Shown here one piece after another: positions 1 through 8,729 of a stretch of DNA of 64,000 bases (position 1 is the stretch's first letter; each line of letters opens with the position of its first letter). The notes beneath the pieces were generated by a model. That model saw only the letters and a list, made by a program, of their open reading frames with translations. It ran no database searches and was not told the origin of the DNA. This DNA comes from Enoplosus armatus. Taxonomy: Eukaryota > Chordata > Actinopteri > Centrarchiformes > Enoplosidae. The stretch spans positions 22,253,066 to 22,317,065 of the forward strand of contig NC_092191.1 in assembly GCF_043641665.1 (NCBI RefSeq), written 5' to 3'. The translations under genes and the position numbers were made by a program.

Positions 1-11
1 AATTAAAACTG
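1..11 (+). repeat. Tail of an upstream repeat unit
   Basis: These eleven bases are the end of module C'' of a unit that begins outside the window, so the array continues to the left. Confidence 0.9.
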
Positions 12-1524
12 CCCCAACAAGTAGCACTTACTGAAGTCAACAGTCAAGTCAATGCTCAGGTCAGTTTTCTTCTTCCAGTAAGAAATGACCTGAAATTGCT
101 GTCCTGGGATCAACAAAACCACCCCAACAAGAAGCACTTACTGCATTGAAAACTCATGTGAGTGCTTGTGTTTGGGTAATATTCGTGATAAATTCATGCA
201 TTTAGCTGGTCAAGTGAAAAGGATTACATTTCTGTTGAAGAACTCACAACCAAGACAACCCCAAAGAGAAGCACTGGTGACCACAGGAATCATCAATGTC
301 TCCATTCGAGGTGATCCAAAATATGGCATCCAATACATTCTGTTGCTTTTGTCAATTAAAACTGCCCCAACAAGTAGCACTTACTGAAGTCAACAGTCAA
401 GTCAATGCTCAAGTCAGGGTAATGCTTCTGACTTGCAAAAAATGCCAAAACAGTTTTCTTCTTCCACTAAGAAATGACCTAAAATTGCTGTCCTGATGAA
501 CTCTGGGGGCCTCAGGGATCAGCAAAACTACCCCAACAAGAAGCACTTACTGCATTCAAAACTCATGTGAGTGCTTGTGTTTGGGTAATATTGGTGATAA
601 ATTCATGCATTTAGCTGGTCAAGTGAAAAGGATTACATTTCTGTTGAAGAACTCACAACCAAGACAACCCCAAAGAGAAGCACTTATGACCACAAGAATC
701 ATCAATGTCTCCATTTGAGGTGATCCGAATGTGATTCCAATGGCATCTCTTCTCTTACAAACTGTAGGATATGTCATGTACAGCCACCCCACCAAGTGGC
801 ACTTACTGAATTCAAACACAACTCAATACTCAAGTTGGGTCAATATCACAGACACCCTGTCAGCAATCTTCTTTGCTTACTTCCTCCTTAGTCCATATGC
901 TTCTTTCTGGTATTTTCTGTGCTGTGTTCCAGTTGCAATGGAAGAGATGTTTCCTGCACAGATTTGCCCATCTTAAATACAGAATGCAGCAATGTCCACA
1001 ACTCCGCCTCCTTTTCCATGAAGTTTCAATGGTCTTGACAATGGGAAGTAAACAATAGCACTATTTGTACTTGAACAGACAACCATCATTCTTGCATTCC
1101 ATTAGAAGTTGATGAGTGGTCAATCAGACTCCAATGGGGTTTCTTGATGCAACTCATTGTCTCATGCAGTTGCAGCACCATCAGAAATGCTGTAAAGCAA
1201 TACAAAGAGGAATTGAGTGAAGAATCAAATCCCAACATCAAAGCACTTTTCATGTCTTGCATTCTAGAATTGGAGTGCATCATAATGACTTGTCTTGCAT
1301 CTCAGTATGTGAGTAAAATCAGTGTATCTCCTATTGAAGTTTTCAAATGGTACCCCAACAGCTTGTTGTATTTCCATTGAGGAATTGGTCACAACCAAGA
1401 CAACCCCAAAGAGGAGCACTTTTGAACAGAAGAATCACCAGTGGCTCTATTTGAGGTGATCTGAGATTGATTCTCACAAAATATGGCATTCAATACATTC
1501 TGTTGCTTTTGTCAATTAAAACTG
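12..1524 (+). repeat. Unit 1: long, class T (1513 bp)
   Basis: Full A'B'C'-ABC-A*B*C'' unit. Its B' is unusual: catgtgagtgc (two extra bases), attcgtgat (an extra CpG) and caagtgaaaagg as in B. The body is T (acacaactcaatac). The tail is the gttttcaaa form ending acttttgaacagaag. Two private changes are ggcctcagg and ggggtttcttgatg; the latter recurs only in unit 30. Confidence 0.92.
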
Positions 1525-1634
1525 CCCCAACAAGTAGCACTTACTGAAGTCAACAGTCAAGTCAATGCTCAGGTTAGTTTTCTTCTTCCAGTAAGAAATG
1601 ACCTGAAATTGCTGTCCTGGGATCAACAAAACCA
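1525..1634 (+). repeat. Reference module A' (110 bp), unit 2
   Basis: First monomer of the optional triad, shown here in unit 2 as a reference. It begins ccccaacaagtagcactt and is a deleted relative of module A: a tract with gggtaatgcttctgacttgc and a tract with gaactctgggggcttcagg are missing. It keeps a pyrimidine-rich run ending in CAG (ttttcttcttccag) that reads CAC in module A. Confidence 0.85.
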
Positions 1635-1769
1635 CCCCAACAAGAAGCACTTACTGCATTGAAAACTCATGAGTGCTTGTGTTTGGGTAATATTGGTGAT
1701 AAATTCATGCATTTAGCTGGTCAAGATAAAAGGATTACATTTCTGTTGAAGAACTCACAACCAAGACAA
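1635..1769 (+). repeat. Reference module B' (135 bp), unit 2
   Basis: Second monomer of the optional triad. It begins ccccaacaagaagcactt and ends actcacaaccaagacaa. It is nearly the same as module B but has two bases fewer at catgagtgc (B has catgtgagtgc) and reads caagataaaagg where B reads caagtgaaaagg. These sites make B' and B distinguishable and reveal fusions between them. Confidence 0.87.
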
Positions 1770-1875
1770 CCCCAAAGAGAAGCACTGGTGACCACAGGAA
1801 TCATCAATGTCTCCATTCGAGGTGATCCAAAATATGGCATCCAATACATTCTGTTGCTTTTGTCAATTAAAACTG
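1770..1875 (+). repeat. Reference module C' (106 bp), unit 2
   Basis: Third monomer of the optional triad. It begins ccccaaagagaagcactgg. Its first half resembles C (atcatcaatgtctccatt) and its second half resembles C'' (aaaatatggcatccaatac), with about 15 bp missing between them. It carries one of the few CpGs of the unit (attcgagg). Confidence 0.85.
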
Positions 1876-2041
1876 CCCCAACAAGTAGCACTTACTGAAG
1901 TCAACAGTCAAGTCAATGCTCAAGTCAGGGTAATGCTTCTGACTTGCAAAAAATGCCAAAACAGTTTTCTTCTTCCACTAAGAAATGACCTAAAATTGCT
2001 GTCCTGATGAACTCTGGGGGCTTCAGGGATCAGCAAAACTA
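1876..2041 (+). repeat. Reference module A (166 bp), unit 2
   Basis: First monomer of the core triad and first module of every short unit. It begins ccccaacaagtagcactt and ends gggatcagcaaaacta. It is very uniform between units. Unit 1 has ggcctcagg and unit 29 has gacccaaaa as rare private changes. Confidence 0.88.
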
Positions 2042-2178
2042 CCCCAACAAGAAGCACTTACTGCATTCAAAACTCATGTGAGTGCTTGTGTTTGGGTAAT
2101 ATTGGTGATAAATTCATGCATTTAGCTGGTCAAGTGAAAAGGATTACATTTCTGTTGAAGAACTCACAACCAAGACAA
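2042..2178 (+). repeat. Reference module B (137 bp), unit 2
   Basis: Second monomer of the core triad. It begins ccccaacaagaagcactt and ends in actcacaaccaagacaa. Class markers here are gggtaacattgg (units 8, 9, 13, 16, 27, 31, 34) and caagtgaaaggg (most P units). It contains an ATGCAT site. Confidence 0.88.
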
Positions 2179-2297
2179 CCCCAAAGAGAAGCACTTATGA
2201 CCACAAGAATCATCAATGTCTCCATTTGAGGTGATCCGAATGTGATTCCAATGGCATCTCTTCACTTACAAACTGTAGGATATGTCATGTACAGCCA
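2179..2297 (+). repeat. Reference module C (119 bp), unit 2
   Basis: Third monomer of the core triad. It begins ccccaaagagaagcactta and ends catgtacagcca. It contains the CpG in gatccgaat, which is gatctgaat in all P units and in unit 45, and the H/L marker tctcttcactta versus tctcttctctta. Confidence 0.88.
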
Positions 2298-2741
2298 CCC
2301 CACCAAGTGGCACTTACTGAATTCAAACACAACTCAATGCTCAAGTTGGGTCAATATCACAGACACCCTGTCAGCAATCTTCTTTGCTTACTTTCTCCTT
2401 AGTCCATATGCTTCTTTCTGGTATTGTCTGTGCTGTGTTCCAGTTGCAATGGAAGAGATGTTTCCTGCACAGGTTTGCCCATCTTAAATACAGAATGCAG
2501 CAATGTCCACAACTCCGCCTCCTTTTCCAGGAAGTTTCAATGGTCTTGACAATGGGAAGTAAATAATAGCACTATTTGTACTTGAACTGACAACCATCAT
2601 TCTTGCATTCCATTAGAAGTTGATGAGTGGTCAATCAGACTCCAATGGGTTTTCTTGATGCAACTCATTGTCTCATGCAGTTGCAGCACCATCAGAAATG
2701 CTGTAAAGCAATACAAAGAGGAATTGAGTGAAGAATCAAAT
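2298..2741 (+). repeat. Reference module A* (444 bp), unit 2
   Basis: Most diverged A-like monomer. Its head (ccccaccaagtggcactta, then actgaattcaaac and actcaatgctcaagttggg) aligns by eye with the head of A. Its tail (atcagaaatgctgtaaagc) resembles the A tail (aagaaatgacctaaaattgc). About 250-300 bp between them has no counterpart in A, and I do not recognise its origin. It carries the EcoRI site and most of the markers that separate classes H, T, K, S and P. Confidence 0.7.
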
Positions 2742-2914
2742 CCCAACATCAAAGCACTTTTCATGTCTTGCATTCTAGAATTGGAGTGCATCATAATGAC
2801 TTGTCTTGCATCTCAGTATGTGAGTAAAATTAGTGTATCTCCTATTGACGTTTTCAAATGGTACCCCAACAGCTTGTTGTATTTCCATTGAGGAACTGGT
2901 CACAACCAAGACAA
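2742..2914 (+). repeat. Reference module B* (173 bp), unit 2
   Basis: Diverged B-like monomer. Its head (cccaacatcaaagcactt) and its end (ggtcacaaccaagacaa) match the B pattern. It contains the 10 bp palindrome ATTCTAGAAT (XbaI core), the KpnI site, and the T-run marker gttttcaaa versus gtttttcaaa that sets unit length at 1160 or 1161. Confidence 0.75.
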
Positions 2915-3035
2915 CCCCAAAGAGGAGCACTTTTGAACAGAAGAATCACCAGTGGCTCTATTTGAGGTGATCTGAGATTGATTCTCACAAAATATGGCAT
3001 TCAATACATTCTGTTGCTTTTGTCAATTAAAACTG
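2915..3035 (+). repeat. Reference module C'' (121 bp), unit 2
   Basis: C-like monomer that closes the unit. It begins ccccaaagaggagcactt, passes through gaggtgatctgagattg and ends tcaattaaaactg just before the next unit. Two tail forms exist: acttttgaacagaag with ctctatttgagg, and acttatgaacacaag with ctctgtttgaag. Confidence 0.85.
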
Positions 3036-4546
3036 CCCCAACAAGTAGCACTTACTGAAGTCAACAGTCAAGTCAATGCTCAGGTTAGTTTTCTTCTTCC
3101 AGTAAGAAATGACCTGAAATTGCTGTCATGGGATCAACAAAACCACCCCAACAAGAAGCACTTACTGCATTGAAAACTCATGAGTGCTTGTGTTTGGTTA
3201 ATATTGGTGATAAATTCATGCATTTAGCTGGTCAAGATAAAAGGATTACATTTCTGTTGAAGAACTCACAACCAAGACAACCCCAAAGAGAAGCACTGGT
3301 GACCACAGGAATCATCAATGTCTCCATTCGAGGTGATCCAAAATATGGCATCCAATACATTCTGTTGCTTTTGTCAATTAAAACTGCCCCAACAAGTAGC
3401 ACTTACTGAAGTCAACAGTCAAGTCAATGCTCAAGTCAGGGTAATGCTTCTGACTTGCAAAAAATGCCAAAACAGTTTTCTTCTTCCACTAAGAAATGAC
3501 CTAAAATTGCTGTCCTGATGAACTCTGGGGGCTTCAGGGATCAGCAAAACTACCCCAACAAGAAGCACTTACTGCATTCAAAACTCATGTGAGTGCTTGT
3601 GTTTGGGTAATATTGGTGATAAATTCATGCATTTAGCTGGTCAAGTGAAAAGGATTACATTTCTGTTGAAGAACTCACAACCAAGACAACCCCAAAGAGA
3701 AGCACTTATGACCACAAGAATCATCAATGTCTCCATTTGAGGTGATCCGAATGTGATTCCAATGGCATCTCTTCACTTACAAACTGTAGGATATGTCATG
3801 TACAGCCACCCCACCAAGTGGCACTTACTGAATTCAAACACAACTCAATGCTCAAGTTGGGTCAATATCACAGACACCCTGTCAGCAATCTTCTTTGCTT
3901 ACTTTCTCCTTAGTCCATATGCTTCTTTCTGGTATTGTCTGTGCTGTGTTCCAGTTGCAATGGAAGAGATGTTTCCTGCACAGGTTTGCCCATCTTAAAT
4001 ACAGAATGCAGCAATGTCCACAACTCCGCCTCCTTTTCCAGGAAGTTTCAATGGTCTTGACAATGGGAAGTAAATAATAGCACTATTTGTACTTGAACTG
4101 ACAACCATCATTCTTGCATTCCATTAGAAGTTGATGAGTGGTCAATCAGACTCCAATGGGTTTTCTTGATGCAACTCATTGTCTCATGCAGTTGCAGCAC
4201 CATCAGAAATGCTGTAAAGCAATACAAAGAGGAATTGAGTGAAGAATCAAATCCCAACATCAAAGCACTTTTCATGTCTTGCATTCTGGAATTGGAGTGC
4301 ATCATAATGACTTGTCTTGCATCTCAGTATGTGAGTAAAATTAGTGTATCTCCTATTGACGTTTTCAAATGGTACCCCAACAGCTTGTTGTATTTCCATT
4401 GAGGAACTGGTCACAACCAAGACAACCCCAAAGAGGAGCACTTTTGAACAGAAGAATCACCAGTGGCTCTATTTGAGGTGATCTGAGATTGATTCTCACA
4501 AAATATGGCATTCAATACATTCTGTTGCTTTTGTCAATTAAAACTG
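3036..4546 (+). repeat. Unit 3: long, class H (1511 bp)
   Basis: Nearly the same as unit 2. It has ctgtcatggg in A' (shared only with unit 6) and two private changes: tttggttaatatt in B', and attctggaatt in B*, which breaks the ATTCTAGAAT palindrome. Confidence 0.93.
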
Positions 4547-6057
4547 CCCCAACAAGTAGCACTTACTGAAGTCAACAGTCAAGTCAATGCTCAGGTTAGT
4601 TTTCTTCTTCCAGTAAGAAATGACCTGAAATTGCTGTCCTGGGATCAACAAAACCACCCCAACAAGAAGCACTTACTGCATTGAAAACTCATGAGTGCTT
4701 GTGTTTGGGTAATATTGGTGATAAATTCATGCATTTAGCTGGTCAAGATAAAAGGATTACATTTCTGTTGAAGAACTCACAACCAAGACAACCCCAAAGA
4801 GAAGCACTGGTGACCACAGGAATCATCAATGTCTCCATTCGAGGTGATCCAAAATATGGCATCCAATACATTCTGTTGCTTTTGTCAATTAAAACTGCCC
4901 CAACAAGTAGCACTTACTGAAGTCAACAGTCAAGTCAATGCTCAAGTCAGGGTAATGCTTCTGACTTGCAAAAAATGCCAAAACAGTTTTCTTCTTCCAC
5001 TAAGAAATGACCTAAAATTGCTGTCCTGATGAACTCTGGGGGCTTCAGGGATCAGCAAAACTACCCCAACAAGAAGCACTTACTGCATTCAAAACTCATG
5101 TGAGTGCTTGTGTTTGGGTAATATTGGTGATAAATCCATGCATTTAGCTGGTCAAGTGAAAAGGATTACATTTCTGTTGAAGAACTCACAACCAAGACAA
5201 CCCCAAAGAGAAGCACTTATGACCACAAGAATCATCAATGTCTCCATTTGAGGTGATCCGAATGTGATTCCAATGGCATCTCTTCACTTACAAATTGTAG
5301 GATATGTCATGTACAGCCACCCCACCAAGTGGCACTTACTGAATTCAAACACAACTCAATGCTCAAGTTGGGTCAATATCACAGACACCCTGTCAGCAAT
5401 CTTCTTTGCTTACTTCCTCCTTAGTCCATATGCTTCTTTCTGGTATTTTCTGTGCTGTGTTCCAGTTGCAATGGAAGAGATGTTTCCTGCACAGATTTGC
5501 CCATCTTAAATACAGAATGCAGCAATGTCCACAACTCCGCCTCCTTTTCCATGAAGTTTCAATGGTCTTGACAATGGGAAGTAAACAATAGCACTATTTG
5601 TACTTGAACAGACAACCATCATTCTTGCATTCCATTAGAAGTTGATGAGTGGTCAATCAGACTCCAATGGGTTTTCTTGATGCAACTCATTGTCTCATGC
5701 AGTTGCAGCACCATCAGAAATGCTGTAAAGCAATACAAAGAGGAATTGAGTGAAGAATCAAATCCCAACATCAAAGCACTTTTCATGTCTTGCATTCTAG
5801 AATTGGAGTGCATCATAATGACTTGTCTTGCATCTCAGTATGTGAGTAAAATCAGTGTATCTCCTATTGAAGTTTTCAAATGGTACCCCAACAGCTTGTT
5901 GTATTTCCATTGAGGAATTGGTCACAACCAAGACAACCCCAAAGAGGAGCACTTATGAACACAAGAATCACCAGTGGCTCTGTTTGAAGTGATCTGAGAT
6001 TGATTCTCACAAAATATGGCATCCAATACATTCTGTTGCTTTTGTCAATTAAAACTG
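4547..6057 (+). repeat. Unit 4: long, H/T chimera (1511 bp)
   Basis: The first part is class H (aggttag, tctcttcactta, actcaatgctcaag). From about 5415 it follows the T/K pattern (acttcctcc, tattttctg, gatttgccc, ttccatgaag, attgaagttttc, acttatgaacacaag, ggcatccaa). The switch lies between about 5360 and 5415. Private changes are taaatccatg and caaattgtagg. Confidence 0.9.
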
Positions 6058-7218
6058 CCCCAACAAGTAGCACTTACTGAAGTCAACAGTCAAGTCAATG
6101 CTCAAGTCAGGGTAATGCTTCTGACTTGCAAAAAATGCCAAAACAGTTTTCTTCTTCCACTAAGAAATGACCTAAAATTGCTGTCCTGATGAACTCTGGG
6201 GGCTTCAGGGATCAGCAAAACTACCCCAACAAGAAGCACTTACTGCATTCAAAACTCATGTGAGTGCTTGTGTTTGGGTAATATTGGTGATAAATTCATG
6301 CATTTAGCTGGTCAAGTGAAAAGGATTACATTTCTGTTGAAGAACTCACAACCAAGACAACCCCAAAGAGAAGCACTTATGACCACAAGAATCATCAATG
6401 TCTCCATTTGAGGTGATCCGAATGTGATTCCAATGGCATCTCTTCACTTACAAACTGTAGGATATGTCATGTACAGCCACCCCACCAAGTGGCGCTTACT
6501 GAATTCAAACACAACTCAATGCTCAAGTTGGGTCAATATCACAGACACCCTGTCAGCAATCTTCTTTGCTTACTTTCTCCTTAGTCCATATGCTTCTTTC
6601 TGGTATTGTCTGTGCTGTGTTCCAGTTGCAATGGAAGAGATGTTTCCTGCACAGATTTGCCCATCTTAAATACAGAATGCAGCAATGTCCACAACTCCGC
6701 CTCCTTTTTCCAGGAAGTTTCAATGGTCTTGACAATGGGAAGTAAATAATAGCACTATTTGTACTTGAACTGACAACCATCATTCTTGCATTCCATTAGA
6801 AGTTGATGAGTGGTCAATCAGACTCCAATGGGTTTTCTTGATGCAACTCATTGTCTCATGCAGTTGCAGCACCATCAGAAATGCTGTAAAGCAATACAAA
6901 GAGGAATTGAGTGAAGAATCAAATCCCAACATCAAAGCACTTTTCATGTCTTGCATTCTAGAATTGGAGTGCATCATAATGACTTGTCTTGCATCTCAGT
7001 ATGTGAGTAAAATTAGTGTATCTCCTATTGACGTTTTCAAATGGTACCCCAACAGCTTGTTGTATTTCCATTGAGGAACTGGTCACAACCAAGACAACCC
7101 CAAAGAGGAGCACTTTTGAACAGAAGAATCACCAGTGGCTCTATTTGAGGTGATCTGAGATTGATTCTCACAAAATATGGCATCCAATACATTCTGTTGC
7201 TTTTGTCAATTAAAACTG
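6058..7218 (+). repeat. Unit 5: short, class H (1161 bp)
   Basis: Lacks A'B'C'. It is H in body and tail except for gatttgccc. It has an extra T in a T-run (cctttttcc, near 6706), which explains 1161 rather than 1160 bp, and gtggcgctt (an A-to-G change creating a CpG) shared with unit 6. Confidence 0.92.
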
Positions 7219-8729
7219 CCCCAACAAGTAGCACTTACTGAAGTCAACAGTCAAGTCAATGCTCAGGTTAGTTTTCTTCTTCCAGTAAGAAATGACCTGA
7301 AATTGCTGTCATGGGATCAACAAAACCACCCCAACAAGAAGCACTTACTGCATTGAAAACTCATGAGTGCTTGTGTTTGGGTAATATTGGTGATAAATTC
7401 ATGCATTTAGCTGGTCAAGATAAAAGGATTACATTTCTGTTGAAGAACTCACAACCAAGACAACCCCAAAGAGAAGCACTGGTGACCACAGGAATCATCA
7501 ATGTCTCCATTCGAGGTGATCCAAAATATGGCATCCAATACATTCTGTTGCTTTTGTCAATTAAAACTGCCCCAACAAGTAGCACTTACTGAAGTCAACA
7601 GTCAAGTCAATGCTCAAGTCAGGGTAATGCTTCTGACTTGCAAAAAATGCCAAAACAGTTTTCTTCTTCCACTAAGAAATGACCTAAAATTGCTGTCCTG
7701 ATGAACTCTGGGGGCTTCAGGGATCAGCAAAACTACCCCAACAAGAAGCACTTACTGCATTCAAAACTCATGTGAGTGCTTGTGTTTGGGTAATATTGGT
7801 GATAAATTCATGCATTTAGCTGGTCAAGTGAAAAGGATTGCATTTCTGTTGAAGAACTCACAACCAAGACAACCCCAAAGAGAAGCACTTATGACCACAA
7901 GAATCATCAATGTCTCCATTTGAGGTGATCCGAATGTGATTCCAATGGCATCTCTTCACTTACAAACTGTAGGATATGTCATGTACAGCCACCCCACCAA
8001 GTGGCGCTTACTGAATTCAAACACAACTCAATGCTCAAGTTGGGTCAATATCACAGACACCCTGTCAGCAATCTTCTTTGCTTACTTTCTCCTTAGTCCA
8101 TATGCTTCTTTCTGGTATTGTCTGTGCTGTGTTCCAGTTGCAATGGAAGAGATGTTTCCTGCACAGGTTTGCCCATCTTAAATACAGAATGCAGCAATGT
8201 CCACAACTCCGCCTCCTTTTCCAGGAAGTTTCAATGGTCTTGACAATGGGAAGTAAATAATAGCACTATTTGTACTTGAACTGACAACCATCATTCTTGC
8301 ATTCCATTAGAAGTTGATGAGTGGTCAATCAGACTCCAATGGGTTTTCTTGATGCAACTCATTGTCTCATGCAGTTGCAGCACCATCAGAAATGCTGTAA
8401 AGCAATACAAAGAGGAATTGAGTGAAGAATCAAATCCCAACATCAAAGCACTTTTCATGTCTTGCATTCTAGAATTGGAGTGCATCATAATGACTTGTCT
8501 TGCATCTCAGTATGTGAGTAAAATTAGTGTATCTCCTATTGACGTTTTCAAATGGTACCCCAACAGCTTGTTGTATTTCCATTGAGGAACTGGTCACAAC
8601 CAAGACAACCCCAAAGAGGAGCACTTTTGAACAGAAGAATCACCAGTGGCTCTATTTGAGGTGATCTGAGATTGATTCTCACAAAATATGGCATCCAATA
8701 CATTCTGTTGCTTTTGTCAATTAAAACTG
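7219..8729 (+). repeat. Unit 6: long, class H (1511 bp)
   Basis: Shares ctgtcatggg with unit 3 and gtggcgctt with unit 5. A private ggattgcattt lies in B. It is the last H unit; everything to its right is K, S, T or P. Confidence 0.92.

Larger units (their letters stand above)
1525..3035 (+). repeat. Unit 2: long, class H (1511 bp)
   Basis: First of the left-hand H cluster. It has aggttagtttt in A', tctcttcactta, actcaatgctcaag, tattgtctg, ggtttgccc, ttccaggaag and attgacgttttc. All of these differ from the K, S and T classes further right. Module boundaries are given as the reference set. Confidence 0.93.

Noticed and set aside
731..976. An 81-codon frame (starting GTG, read MIPMAS...) present in all 45 units, with hydrophobic stretches
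   Set aside because: Among copies I count about a dozen amino-acid-changing variants (for example L/H, T/K, Y/C, S/T, D/E, L/P, F/C, V/D) and only about two silent ones. It has no convincing start context or domain and matches no family I know. This looks like an open frame kept by repeat similarity, not a gene.
1086..1283. Minus-strand frames of 65-66 codons in each unit
   Set aside because: They are antisense to equally open plus-strand frames in near-identical repeats, and show no domain or constraint.
1144..1380. A 78 to 103-codon frame across A* and B* (starting MMQLIV)
   Set aside because: Its end changes frame with a 1 bp T-run indel (gttttc versus gtttttc) that is common and tolerated, and two copies have an internal stop. 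No sign of coding constraint.
2042..2178. Inverted repeat or hairpin around ATGCAT in module B
   Set aside because: Only the six-base core is palindromic. The flanks do not pair well enough to support a structure.
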